Part shown: piece by piece, positions 8,676-18,622 of the stretch
How positions within the stretch are numbered: position 1 is the stretch's first letter
Layout of the letters: each line of letters begins with the position of its first letter
NCBI GenBank assembly: GCA_963765555.1
Contig: CAVXWX010000003.1
Location: forward strand, 124,001 to 188,000
DNA from: JL08 sp963765555
GTDB lineage: Bacteria; Pseudomonadota; Alphaproteobacteria; Rhodobacterales; Rhodobacteraceae
Reading direction: 5' to 3'
Length of the DNA stretch: 64,000 nt
Translations under genes and position numbers: made by a program
Notes under the pieces: model-generated
Database searches by the model: none
Told to the model about the DNA's origin: nothing
Seen by the model: the letters and a program-made list of their open reading frames with translations, nothing else

Positions 8676-10001
8676 CTACAGGGTTCTTGCAATCTGTCTG
8701 GCCACCGCCAGGCCGGACTTATGGGCCCCGGCCACAGTGGCCCAATCATCCGTGCTTGTTGCCTCTCCCGCGAACCACAACCGGTCGGCCTCGGGTGCAC
8801 GTAATTCGGCGCGCGACCACGCCCCGCCCGGTTCCGCCGACGCATAGGCACCTTTGGTCAGCGGATGTTGTGTCCAATCAAACGTGTGGCTTTCGATCGC
8901 GGATTTTTCGATATCGGCGCCATAGGTTTTTTTCAGTTCGCCAATCACGAAATCATACATCGCGGCAATGCCCTGTTCCGACATCTGGCGCGCAAAATCG
9001 CCCCCCAAATCGCAATAGGTAATGCCGTGCCCACAGGCATCCACCAACGCGGCAAACCCTTTCGGTGCGCCATCGCTGTCTTCGGTGATTTTATAGCCGA
9101 AATACCCGTCCTCTCCGATACCGAAGAAATTTTCCTTCAGATGCAGCGCGACGTGATTGTAATGGCCCATTGTCAGGGCGTGAAAAGCATCCTGTTTCTT
9201 GTCGGGCAGGGGCGGGTCGAATTTGATATCGCCGCTGGCCAACACGCCGGTGGAAACCGTGATCACGACAGCGCGGGCGCGCAACGTGCCCTTGTTTGTT
9301 TCGACCTCAACCCCTTGTCCACCCCAGCGGATAATTTGCGCATATGTGCCAAGGGACACGTCGACATCACGTGCACTATGCGCAAACAGGGTGCCAAATC
9401 CTTCGCGGCAGTACCAGTCGGTGCCATCCTCGGCTGTGTACCAGTCGGCACAGGAAAAATGATCGAAATCCTTGGCCATTTCATAGGCACCCGCAAACAG
9501 GTTCGTCGTCAGGTTCCAATCGCCCAGATCGGGCACAACCTCTGATGCGGCCACATCCCGCCCGCGCCGACCCGCCGCCAGCATGGCCCCGTTTGCCGCC
9601 TCAAGATTGGACCAGTGCGTTTTCATTTCTTCCGCACTTGCGGGGCGATCCCCGATGTAAAGGATTTCGTCCTCGGGCGCGGGATAAAGATCAAACCCGT
9701 TCTCCAGGCCATAATCGACAAACGGGTTCGCCTCGCGGTAATGCAGCCAGTGCGCGCCCACATCATAGGGCACACCGAATGTCGTTGTTTCGGAAAAGAC
9801 GCGCCCGCCGATCCGGCTGTCGGCTTCGATCACCTGTGTGCTGTAGCCAAGGTTTTTCAGTTCCCGCGCGGCGCTGATCCCTGCCGCACCGGCACCGACA
9901 ATGATAACATCAATATCCGCTGCAACGGCCCGTTTGGCGAACAAGGGCATCGCCAATGCGGCCGTGCCCGAAGAAAGTATGGTGCGTCTAGAAAAGGTCA
10001 T
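8676..10001 (-). CDS. Tat-exported flavin monoamine oxidase (copy 1)
   Basis: This 441-residue FAD enzyme starts with a twin-arginine signal (SRRTILSS, hydrophobic segment, cleavage near AVAA). The dinucleotide motif VIIVGAGAAGISAAREL follows, then GGRVFSE and the C-terminal flavin motif LWFAGEATSTDDWATVAGAHKSG. It belongs to the monoamine/polyamine oxidase family and would oxidise an amine to an aldehyde or imine in the periplasm, releasing ammonia and peroxide. The next gene upstream is a paralogue sharing ETTTFGVP and TVSTGVLASGDI.FDPPL, which indicates tandem duplication. The substrate cannot be read from sequence. The divergent TetR regulator and its operator probably control both. Confidence 0.83.
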   Translation of the reverse strand: MTFSRRTILSSGTAALAMPLFAKRAVAADIDVIIVGAGAAGISAARELKNLGYSTQVIEADSRIGGRVFSETTTFGVPYDVGAHWLHYREANPFVDYGLENGFDLYPAPEDEILYIGDRPASAEEMKTHWSNLEAANGAMLAAGRRGRDVAASEVVPDLGDWNLTTNLFAGAYEMAKDFDHFSCADWYTAEDGTDWYCREGFGTLFAHSARDVDVSLGTYAQIIRWGGQGVEVETNKGTLRARAVVITVSTGVLASGDIKFDPPLPDKKQDAFHALTMGHYNHVALHLKENFFGIGEDGYFGYKITEDSDGAPKGFAALVDACGHGITYCDLGGDFARQMSEQGIAAMYDFVIGELKKTYGADIEKSAIESHTFDWTQHPLTKGAYASAEPGGAWSRAELRAPEADRLWFAGEATSTDDWATVAGAHKSGLAVARQIARTL

Positions 10002-10045
10002 GGGTGCCTCCAGCGGCAGGGTAGGTGTAAGGTTCAGGGTGGATT

Positions 10046-11401
10046 TCAGCCATCTTTCAGAACAATCCGCGCAACCGTGGTTGCGGTTTCTGTTCCCGAA
10101 AGGTCAGCACCGCCGACCGTGGCCCAAAGATCTTTGTGGCAGGCTTCTCCGGCGAAAAAGACACGCTCTCCAACGGGCGCGCGCAACACATCGCGCAGGG
10201 CAAACGCCCCCGGTTCGGCTGATGCATAACAGCCTTGGACATAGGGGTTCTTGCCCCATTCCGTCGCCGCCGCGCCGATCAGGTATCTGTCGACGTCAGC
10301 GCCGATCATGTTGCGCAATGTGCCTTTTACGAAATCTATGGCGGCGGCTTCTCCGGCCTGCTCAAGCTCCCTTGCAAACGATCCGCCCGTATCGCAATAG
10401 GCCAGCCCCGATCCGCTTGCATTGGTCAAGGCGCCAAATGCCTCATAGCTGTCGTTGACCTTGTGAAAGACGTAGCCGTCTTCGCCCATGCCAAAAATGT
10501 CTTGTGAAAAGTGCAGGGCGATATGGTTGTAATAACCCATTGAGATACCCTGAAAGGCCTCTTGTTTTTCAACTGTCAGGGGCGGGTCAAATGCTATGTC
10601 CCCCGACGCCAGAACGCCGGTGGACACGGTCACGATCACCGCCTTGGCGTTTATGGTGCCGTTTGACGTTTCCACGACAACGCCGTCGCCGCCCCATTTG
10701 ATTTTGCTGACCGGCGAGTTCAGCGACACAGGCAAGGTGGCGGCGTAGTTGCGCACCAGTTTGCCGTATCCGTCAGCGTGATACCAATCCACGCTCCCTG
10801 CGGAATTCCACCAGTCCGCACAAGAAAACTGGTCCATATCCTTGCCCATGATCCAGGGGCCGGTGTAAAACCATGCGGTGTGTGCCCACGGCATATCGAT
10901 TGGCGCAACAGAGGCGGGGGCGACGTCCTGATTGCGCTTGCCTGCAGTTGCGATGGCCGTTTGTACCTGTTCGACAGCGGCCCAGAACTCGCCCTGGGCG
11001 GCCCCATCGGACGGACCGTCGCTGTTGTAAAAAGAATAGTTTTCGGGGGCTTTGTAAAACCGGCCAGCACCCGCCTGTGCGCGCCCGAAATAGGGATTGC
11101 GCTGTTGGTTCTGCACCCAGTGTGCGCCGTGATCAAAAGGCACCCCAAAGGTCGTGGTTTCGGTCACCGCGCGTCCGCCAACTGCAGGGGCCGCCTCAAC
11201 GTGGACATAGCTGACACCGGATGCCGCCAGAACATGTGCGGCGGCAATGCCCGCGGCACCGGCCCCGATGATCACCACATCGGGGTTCGTCGGGCGATTT
11301 GCTTGCGCGCTTGCAAGACCGGGAAAAAATGCACTGGACACGCCCGCCGCCACAAAACTGCGGCGGGTCATGGCGCGGGGCGGCATCGGGCGTGACGTCA
11401 T
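10046..11401 (-). CDS. Tat-exported flavin monoamine oxidase (copy 2)
   Basis: This 451-residue paralogue has an N-terminal TRRSFVAAG twin-arginine signal with cleavage near GLASA, a VVIIGAGAAGIAAAH dinucleotide motif, and a C-terminal VFFAGEACHKDLWATVGGA flavin segment. A start at 11401 is favoured by an upstream AGGGGA; an in-frame ATG at 11371 directly before the Tat motif is an alternative. It is the first gene of a two-gene minus-strand unit, 44 bases before copy 1. Two operator-like palindromes lie between it and the divergent TetR gene. Confidence 0.83.
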   Translation of the reverse strand: MTSRPMPPRAMTRRSFVAAGVSSAFFPGLASAQANRPTNPDVVIIGAGAAGIAAAHVLAASGVSYVHVEAAPAVGGRAVTETTTFGVPFDHGAHWVQNQQRNPYFGRAQAGAGRFYKAPENYSFYNSDGPSDGAAQGEFWAAVEQVQTAIATAGKRNQDVAPASVAPIDMPWAHTAWFYTGPWIMGKDMDQFSCADWWNSAGSVDWYHADGYGKLVRNYAATLPVSLNSPVSKIKWGGDGVVVETSNGTINAKAVIVTVSTGVLASGDIAFDPPLTVEKQEAFQGISMGYYNHIALHFSQDIFGMGEDGYVFHKVNDSYEAFGALTNASGSGLAYCDTGGSFARELEQAGEAAAIDFVKGTLRNMIGADVDRYLIGAAATEWGKNPYVQGCYASAEPGAFALRDVLRAPVGERVFFAGEACHKDLWATVGGADLSGTETATTVARIVLKDG

Positions 11402-11423
11402 GGCGTGGTTCCCCTATCATTCA

Positions 11424-11461
11424 CTCTACGGCATAGAGTTTGAATACTCTACGCTGTAGAG
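11424..11461. promoter_or_regulatory. Double TetR-type operator
   Basis: Two 15-base dyads, CTCTACGGCATAGAG (11424-11438) and CTCTACGCTGTAGAG (11447-11461), lie with centres 23 bases apart between the divergent amine oxidase and TetR genes. The second is a perfect 6-3-6 palindrome and the first has one mismatch. Spacing of about two helical turns suits cooperative binding of two dimers on the same DNA face. The adjacent TetR protein is the obvious ligand. Confidence 0.75.
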
Positions 11462-11488
11462 CAAGTCAATCTGACGGGAGCCTGATCA

Positions 11489-12109
11489 ATGAAACCACGC
11501 GGAAAACTGACGCAAGCGCGGATTGTCGGCACGGCGTTGGAGATGTTGGATACCGATGATGAAAAAGCGTTCAGCATGCGCAAGCTTGCCACGGCTTTGA
11601 ATGTCGATCCGATGGCGCTTTATCATCATCACGCGAACAAGTTGGCGCTGTTGCATGCGGTGATGCAGGCGATGATGGAGCAGTGCGATGTGCCTGACCC
11701 AAGCGGCAACTGGCAACAGGACATTCGCGATCTGTGCCAAGGCGTGCGCCGGTTGGCCCGCAAGCACCCCGGCGCGTTTCGGATCTATGAAACATACGAA
11801 CAGTGGGTGCCCGCCGAACACAGGCTGCACGAGGCGTTTCACGCGACCCTGCTGTCGGCCGGGTTTTCGCCAATGGCGACGGTTCGGGCCGTGCGGGTTC
11901 TGCTTGCTTATACAGAAGCATTTGCCGTGGACGAAATTTCCGGATGGCTTGATCCGGCGGATCGGGCGGAACTGGCCCAAAGCCTGACACAAGGGCCTTA
12001 TCCGGTTCTGACAAGTCTGCTTGACGCGATTGGAACGACAGATGCGGATGCCGATTTCGAATTTGGCCTGAACGTTCTGATCCGCGGGTTGGAGGCGGAA
12101 CAGGGTTAG
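11489..12109 (+). CDS. TetR/AcrR-family transcriptional regulator
   Basis: This 206-residue protein has an N-terminal helix-turn-helix (residues 8-55: LTQARIVGTALEMLD through HANKLALLHAVM). The helical C-terminal ligand domain includes the arginine- and aromatic-rich stretch RLARKHPGAFRIYETYEQW. It is transcribed away from the tandem amine oxidases, with a double palindromic operator in between. It likely represses both itself and the oxidases until an amine or its aldehyde binds. The ligand is unknown. Confidence 0.82.
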   Translation: MKPRGKLTQARIVGTALEMLDTDDEKAFSMRKLATALNVDPMALYHHHANKLALLHAVMQAMMEQCDVPDPSGNWQQDIRDLCQGVRRLARKHPGAFRIYETYEQWVPAEHRLHEAFHATLLSAGFSPMATVRAVRVLLAYTEAFAVDEISGWLDPADRAELAQSLTQGPYPVLTSLLDAIGTTDADADFEFGLNVLIRGLEAEQG

Positions 12110-12150
12110 ACGCAGGCCTTGAATTGCGGATCGTGCCGGTACACCATCCG

Positions 12151-12166
12151 TTTTGTATAGACATAA
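12151..12166 (+). promoter_or_regulatory. HutC-like operator upstream of hutI
   Basis: TTTTGTATAGACATAA lies 51 bases before the hutI start. It matches 15 of 16 positions of TTTTGTCTAGACATAA found upstream of hutF at 55974-55989, in the same absolute orientation. The core TGT-TAGACA is dyad-like. Because the same box precedes two hut transcription units and hutC is nearby, HutC binding is the best reading. Confidence 0.65.
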
Positions 12167-12216
12167 TAACATTAATCGCATAACCAATTTGACATCACCC
12201 ATTTGAAAGCTGCCCC

Positions 12217-13433
12217 ATGTCCCATTCAGAACCTTATGTTCTAACCGATGCCCGGATCGCGACTCTGGCGAACGGGGGCGATGGATACGGGCTGATCGAA
12301 GACGGTGCCGTTGCCGTCAATAACGGTCGGATCGCATGGGTCGGCGGGCAGGGCGCATTGCCGGATGAATATGCGGCGTGGCGTCATCTGCCCCAAAGCG
12401 GCAGGTTGATCACGCCCGCCCTGATTGATTGCCACACCCATATCGTGTTTGGCGGCAACCGCGCGCGGGAATTCGAAATGCGCCTGAATGGCGCAAGCTA
12501 TGAAGAGGTCGCGCGCGCCGGTGGCGGTATCGTGTCCACCGTGCGCGACACGCGCGGCGCGACCGAAGACGAATTGACGTATTGGGCGTTACCGCGACTG
12601 GACGCGCTGATCGCCGAAGGCGCAAGCGTGGTCGAGGTGAAATCCGGCTATGGGCTGGATGTTGAAACCGAACTGCGCATGCTGCGTGCGGCGCGCGCGC
12701 TGGGCGAACGGCGCGCGGTGCAGATCAAAACCACCTTTCTGGGCGCGCACGCCGCGCCCAAGGAATATGCGGGTCGCGAGGATGCCTATATCGACGAGGT
12801 GTGCATTCCCGCCCTGCGCGCCGCCCATGGCGAAGGGCTGGTGGATGCGGTGGACGGGTTTTGCGAAGGCATCGCCTTTTCCCCCGATCAGATCGAACGT
12901 GTGTTCAAGGTGGCGCACGATCTGGGCCTTCCGGTCAAACTGCATGCCGAACAACTGTCCCATCAGGGCGGCACCGCCCTTGCCGCGCGTTTCGGGGCGC
13001 TGTCGGCTGATCACGTGGAATACGCGACCGACGCGGATGCACAGGCCATGGCGGCATCCGGATCGGTTGCGGTGATCCTGCCGGGCGCGTTCTACACCAT
13101 CCGCGAAACGCAGGCTCCGCCGATTGACGCGTTTCGCAAACATGGCGTGCCGATGGCGCTGGCCACCGACTGCAACCCCGGATCGTCGCCGCTGACATCC
13201 CTGCTGCTGGCGATGAACATGGGCTGCACCCTGTTCCGCATGACCCCGCAAGAGGCGCTGGCGGGCGTCACCTGCCATGCCGCGCAGGCGCTCGGCCTCA
13301 CAGACAGGGGCGCGCATCGTCGCCGGACATGCGCGCCGATCTGGCGATCTGGGATGTGCAGGCCCCGGCCGAACTGGCCTATCGCATCGGGTTCAACCCG
13401 CTGCACAAACGCATTTTCGGAGGCGTGGTATGA
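12217..13433 (+). CDS. hutI: Imidazolonepropionase (two frame breaks near 3' end)
   Basis: The repaired product is about 404 residues, normal for HutI. It hydrolyses 4-imidazolone-5-propionate to N-formimino-L-glutamate in the cytoplasm. The amidohydrolase metal site is visible in ALIDCHTHIVFGG, KLHAEQLSH and LATDCNPGSSP. The frame is intact to about 13307. Removing one base in the G/C run there and one near 13327 gives GRIVAGMRADLAIWDVQAPAELAYRIG and a TGA at 13431-13433 that overlaps the hutH ATG as ATGA. Without the repair a longer false C-terminus is read. It is the first gene of hutIHGU, behind a HutC-like box. Confidence 0.85.
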
Positions 13434-14960
13434 TCTGTTCTGGAACCGGGCGCGGTGACGCTGGAGATCTTGCACGTACTGTACCGCGAAGGCACACCTG
13501 CACAGCTTGCGGACAGCGCGCGCAACGGGGTCGAGGCATCGGCCGCGATGGTGGCCAAGGCCGCAGCAGGGGCGGATGCGGTCTACGGCATCAACACCGG
13601 CTTTGGCAAACTGGCCAGCAAGAAAATCGCGCCCGAAGACACGGCTACCCTGCAGCGCAATCTGATCCTGTCCCATTGCTGCGGCGTCGGGCGAGCCGCT
13701 GCCCGAAGACAAGACCCGCCTGATGATGGTGCTGAAACTGCTGTCGCTGGGGCGCGGCGCGTCGGGTGTGCGCTGGGATGTGATTGCCCTGATCGAAGCG
13801 ATGCTGGCGCAGGGGCGTGATCCCGGTGATCCCGTCGCAAGGATCGGTCGGCGCGTCGGGCGATCTGGCCCCGCTGGCGCATATGGCCGCCGCGATGATC
13901 GGCGCGGGCGAGGCGATGTATCAGGGCCAGCGCATGCCCGGCGCCGAGGCGCTGGCCAAGGCCGGGCTGGCCCCGATCGTGCTGGGCCCGAAAGAAGGGT
14001 CTGGCCCTGATCAACGGCACCCAGTTTTCCACCGCCTGCGCGCTGGCGGGCCTGTTCGAAGGCTGGCGCATGGTCGAAGCGTCGGTGGTGATCGCATCGC
14101 TGTCCACCGATGCGATCATGGGGTCGACCGCGCCGCTGATGGCGGAAATCCACGCCTTGCGCGGCCACGCCGGACAGATCGATGTGGCGCGCGCAATGCG
14201 CGCTATCATGGACGGATCGGAAATCCGCGAAAGCCACCGCGAGGGCGACACCCGCGTGCAGGACCCCTATTGCATCCGCTGCCAGCCGCAGGTGACGGGC
14301 GCCGCGCTGGATGTGTTGCGCGTCGCCGCCGCGCACGCTGCAGATCGAGGCCAACGCCGTCACCGACAACCCGCTGGTGCTGGTGGAGACGGGCCAGATC
14401 GTGTCGGGCGGGAATTTCCATGCCGAACCTGTCGGCTTTGCCGCCGACCAGATCGCGCTGGCCCTGGCCGAGATCGGCGCCATCGCGCAGCGCCGCGTGG
14501 CGTTGATGGTGGACCCGACGCTGAGCCACGATCTGCCGCCGTTTCTGACGCCCGATCCGGGGCTGAATCGCGGCTTCATGATCGCCGAGGTCACAACCGC
14601 CGCGTTGATGAGCGAAAACAAGCATCTGGCCAACCCGTGCGTCACCGACAGCACGCCCACATCCGCCAATCAGGAGGACCACGTGAGCATGGCCGCCCAC
14701 GGTGCATTGCGTCTGGGGCGGATGACGCAGAACCTGTCGGTCATTCTGGGGGTCGAGGCGATGTGCGCCGCGCAGGGCATCGAAGCACGCGCGCCGCTGG
14801 TCACGTCACCCGCATTGCAAGCGGTGCTGGCGATGGCTGCGGGGCCACGTTCCCAGCCTGCAAGAAGACCGCTATCTTGCGCCCGACATAGAAGCCGCCA
14901 GCGCGATGGTGCGGGCCGGCGATTTTGCCGCAGCCGCCAAGGTCTGCGGTGCCGTTATGA
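13430..14960 (+). pseudogene. hutH: Histidine ammonia-lyase, broken by about seven +1 shifts
   Basis: HutH deaminates L-histidine to urocanate, the first step of the pathway. Family segments are all present but spread over three frames: VYGINTGFGKLAS, then SQGSVGASGDLAPLAHMA with the Ala-Ser-Gly triad that forms the MIO cofactor, then EIRESHREGDTRVQDPY, NAVTDNPLV, TSANQEDHVSMA and LQEDRYLAP. Every change of frame is +1: near 13436, 13690, 13815, 13998, 14330, 14850 and 14940. Removing seven bases gives about 507 residues and ATGA overlaps with hutI and hutG. No internal stop or lost catalytic residue was seen apart from the shifts. Either the gene is newly dead or, more likely, bases were over-called. 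Confidence 0.75.
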
Positions 14961-15759
14961 ACGTGGATATCGAAATCACGCGCGGCGACAGCCCGCTGGT
15001 TCTGGGCCTGCCGCATACCGGCACGATCCTGCCGGACGACCGTGCGCGCGGGCCTGAATGACACCGGACTGGCGCTGGCCGATACCGACTGGCATATTCA
15101 CGATCTTTATGACGGGCTGGTTCAGGGCGTGACGCACCGTGCGCACGCCGGTCCATCGCTACGTGATCGACGTGAACCGCGATCCAGCGGGTGAAAGCCT
15201 TTATCCCGGGCAGAACACCACCGGGCTGTGCCCGCTGACCGATTTCGACGGCCAGCCGATCTATGCCGAAGGGGCCGAACCGGACGCGGACGAGATCGAA
15301 CGCCGCCGCGCTTGCCTATCACGCGCCCTATCACGCCGCACTTGAGGCGGAACTGGACCGTGTGCAGGCCATCCACGGTTTTGCGATCCTTTACGATTGC
15401 CATTCGATCCGGTCGCACATTCCGTTCCTGTTTGACGGGACGCTGCCGGATTTCAACATCGGCACCAATAACGGCACGACCTGTGATCCGGCCATTCGAG
15501 ACCGTCGGTGCAAGCACGATGCACCGCCGCCAAATCGGCTATACCGCAGTGCTGAACGGCCGCTTCAAGGGCGGCTGGACCACGCGCCATTATGGCCGCC
15601 CCGCAGAGGGGCTGCACGCCATCCAGATGGAACTGGCGCAATCGACCTACATGATCGAAAGCCGCGCCCTGGACCTATCTGCCGGACCGCGCCAAGGCGA
15701 CTGCGCGCGCATCCTGAAACCCATCCTGACCGATCTGACCCGAATGGAGGCCCGCATGA
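14957..15759 (+). pseudogene. hutG: N-formylglutamate deformylase, broken by several +1 shifts
   Basis: The segments, in order, are SPLVLGLPHTGTILPDD, LALADTDWHIHDLYDGLVQGV, TPVHRYVIDVNRDP, LYPGQNTTGLCPL, LAYHAPYHAALEAELDR, LYDCHSIRSHIPFLF, FNIGTNNGTTCDP and GGWTTRHYGRP. This is the HutG type that hydrolyses N-formyl-L-glutamate to glutamate and formate, so it needs HutF upstream in the pathway; hutF lies at 54.6-56.0 kb. Frame changes fall near 15042, 15131, 15309, 15494 and 15668, with about two extra bases near 15710 and one near 15741. Removing eight bases gives about 264 residues and an ATGA overlap with hutU. The last two repairs are the least certain. Confidence 0.72.
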
Positions 15760-17441
15760 GCGATCCACGCCACAATATCCGCGATGTCTTTCCCGCCACC
15801 GGCACCGAGATCACCGCCAAAAGCTGGCTGACCGAGGCGCCGATGCGGATGCTGATGAACAACCTGCATCCCGACGTGGCCGAAAACCCGCATGAACTGG
15901 TGGTCTATGGCGGCATCGGGCGCGCGGCGCGCACATGGGACGATTTCGACCCGATCGTCGCCGTCGTTGAAGATCTGGAAGCGGACGAGACCCTGCTGGT
16001 GCAATCGGGCAAGCCGGTGGGCGTGTTCAAGACCCACGAAGACGCGCCCCGCGTGTTGATCGCCAATTCCAATCTGGTGCCGCACTGGGCGAACTGGGAC
16101 CATTTCAACGAACTCGATAAGAGCGGGCTGGCGATGTACGGCCAGATGACGGCCGGATCGTGGATCTACATCGGCACCCAAGGCATCGTGCAGGGCACCT
16201 ATGAAACCTTTGTCGAGGCGGGGCGCCAGCACTATGGCGGCGACCTGACCGGCAAATGGATCCTGACCGGCGGTCTGGGCGGCATGGGCGGCGCACAGCC
16301 ACTGGCCGCCGTGATGGCAGGCGCCTGTTGTCTGGCGGTGGAATGCAACCCCGACAGCATCGATTTCCGCCTGCGCACCAGATATCTGGACGAAAAGGCC
16401 GAAACGCTGGACGAGGCGCTGGCGATGATCGACCGCTGGACCAAGGCGGGCGAGGCGAAATCCGTGGGCCTTCTGGGCAATGCCGCGGATGTGTTCCCCG
16501 AACTGGTCAAGCGCATGGGCGGGCGGCATCCGCCCCGACATCGTGACCGACCAGACATCGCACACGATCCGCTGAACGGCTATCTGCCGCAAGGGCTGGA
16601 GCATGGGCGAATGGCGCGCCAAGCGCGAAAGCGACCCCAAAGCGGTGGAAAAGGCCGCCCGCGCCAGCATGAAAGTGCATGTCGCCGCGATGGTCGATTT
16701 CTGGAATGCGGATGTGCCGACACTGGATTACGGCAACAACATCCGGCAGGTCGCGCTGGAAGAAGGGCTGGAAAACGCCTTTGCCTTTCCGGGCTTCGTG
16801 CCCGCCTATATCCGCCCGCTGTTCTGTCGCGGGATCGGGCCGTTCCGCTGGTGCGCGCTGTCGGGCGATCCCGAAGACATCTACAAGACCGACGCCAAGG
16901 TGAAGGAACTGATCCCCGACGATCCGCACCTGCACAAATGGCTGGACATGGCGCGCGAGCGCATCAGCTTTCAGGGCCTGCCCGCGCGCATTTGCTGGGT
17001 CGGTCTGGGCGCTGCGCGACAAACTGGGCCTTGCCTTCAACGAAATGGTGCGCAGCGGCGAATTGAAAGCACCGGTTGTCATCGGGCGCGACCATCTGGA
17101 CAGCGGATCGGTCGCCAGCCCCAACCGCGAAACCGAGGCGATGAAGGACGGATCGGACGCGGTCAGCGACTGGCCGCTTGCTGAACGCGCTGCTGAACAC
17201 GGCAAGCGGGGCCACATGGGTGTCGCTGCACCACGGCGGCGGTGTCGGCATGGGGTTCACCCAGCATTCGGGCATGGTGATCTGCTGCGATGGCACGGCC
17301 GAGGCCGATGCCCGCATCGCGCGGGTGCTGTGGAACGATCCCGCAACCGGCGTCATGCGCCACGCCGATGCAGGATATGACATCGCGCTTGATTGCGCGC
17401 GCGAGAACGGGTTGAACCTGCCGGGGATACTGGATCGTTAG
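15756..17441 (+). pseudogene. hutU: Urocanate hydratase, broken by about five frame shifts
   Basis: HutU adds water to urocanate to form 4-imidazolone-5-propionate, using tightly bound NAD. The first 250 residues are intact (MYGQMTAGSWIYIGTQGI, WILTGGLGGMGGAQPLAAV, VECNPDS). Then come shifts near 16512 (+1), 16560 (-1), 16598 (+1), 17012 (+1) and 17178 (+1). After repair the expected blocks read through: IRPDIVTDQTSAHDPLNGYLP, MGEWRAKRESDP, FNEMVRSGELKAPVVIGRDHLDSGS and ATWVSLHHGGGVGMG. Repaired length is about 560 residues, normal for the family. The -1 event is the only net deletion in the operon. Confidence 0.77.
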
Positions 17442-17460
17442 AGGCACGAAGGGGATCGCT

Positions 17461-18501
17461 ATGTTTCTGAAAAACGCGTGGTACGTCGCAGCGTGGGATC
17501 ACGAGATTACGCGCGATCTGCAACAGATCACTGTCTTGGGCGAAAAGATATGTGTGTTCCGCCTTAAGTCAGGAGAGCTTGTGGGCCTTGAAGATGCCTG
17601 CCCGCACCGCAAACTGCCCCTGTCCAAAGGCCGGATCAAGGGCGATCATCTGGAATGTGGCTATCACGGGCTGACCTTTGATTGCGCCGGTCAATGTGTC
17701 TGGGCCCCGGGCACCGGGCGCATCCCGTCCGAGGCGCGGGTGCATGCCTATCCGCTGCATGAAAAATACGGTCTGGTCTGGATCTGGATGGGCAACCCCG
17801 CGCTGGCCGATGCATCCGACATATTCGAGATTGAGAACTACGACGATCCCAGTTGGGGCATCAATCGCGGCGCCGCGATGGAGCTGGACTGCAACTATCT
17901 GTTGATGTGCGACAATCTGCTGGACCCGACCCATGTGGCTTGGGTGCATGAAAGCAGCTTTGCCACCGCCGCGACCAAAGACACCCCGTTGCGCGTGACC
18001 AAGACGGACAGTGGCGTGATTGTGCATCGCTGGATGATGGATCATGAACCGGCGCCGTTTTACAAAAAGGTGATCGGGTTTCAGGGCAATTGCGACCGCC
18101 TTCAGCATTACGAGGTGCGCTATCCGTCCCACGCGCTGATCAAGGCGGTGTTTACCCCTGCCGGTACCGGTGGGCCGGATGGCCCGTTGGATGATGCGAC
18201 CTTTGTCATGGACAGCTATAATTTCATGACCCCGACAACCGAAGACACGACGCGTTACTATTGGTTCCAGTTGCGCAACATCCGCCCCGACGATGATGCG
18301 CTTTCCAAAATGATGAGCGAAGACGTACAACATGCCTTTGAGGAAGACCGCGCCGTTCTGAACGAAGTGCAAAAAGGCATGGCCAATAAACGCACCCCCC
18401 ATATTGATCTGCCAATTGACGGTGGCCCGTTGCGGTTTCGCCGCCAGTTGCAGGCGATGATCAACGAAGAACAGCAGGTCGACCGGCAAATGGCCGAATA
18501 G
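17461..18501 (+). CDS. Rieske oxygenase, VanA-type
   Basis: This 346-residue oxygenase component has a Rieske [2Fe-2S] site with Cys47, His49, Cys66 and His69 (ACPHR and ECGYHGL). The mononuclear iron site is DNLLDPTHVAWVHE, with the usual two His. Short three-subunit-type oxygenases of this family often O- or N-demethylate small substrates and need a separate ferredoxin reductase; none is encoded here. It starts 19 bases after the hutU stop behind a GGGGAT-like site and could be the last gene of the hut operon, perhaps acting on an N-methylated histidine relative. That role is a guess from position. Confidence 0.75.
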   Translation: MFLKNAWYVAAWDHEITRDLQQITVLGEKICVFRLKSGELVGLEDACPHRKLPLSKGRIKGDHLECGYHGLTFDCAGQCVWAPGTGRIPSEARVHAYPLHEKYGLVWIWMGNPALADASDIFEIENYDDPSWGINRGAAMELDCNYLLMCDNLLDPTHVAWVHESSFATAATKDTPLRVTKTDSGVIVHRWMMDHEPAPFYKKVIGFQGNCDRLQHYEVRYPSHALIKAVFTPAGTGGPDGPLDDATFVMDSYNFMTPTTEDTTRYYWFQLRNIRPDDDALSKMMSEDVQHAFEEDRAVLNEVQKGMANKRTPHIDLPIDGGPLRFRRQLQAMINEEQQVDRQMAE

Positions 18502-18622
18502 CGGTCCGAACCGCGCAAAATCGGCACAAAAATGCCAGCCGGTTGCTCTGGAAGGAAACCTGTTCGCCTTTATGAACGTCCCGCACTAAATCTCCTTTTA
18601 GTTGAATGGGAAGGTATGAGTT

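Noticed and set aside
13092..14669. 525-codon minus-strand open frame across hutI and hutH
   Set aside because: It lies opposite clear hut motifs in a GC-rich stretch where stops are rare; the translation is low-complexity and has no family features.
12217..17441. Programmed frameshifting as an explanation for the hut frame breaks
   Set aside because: There are about 20 sites with no common slippery sequence or downstream structure, which does not fit any known recoding.
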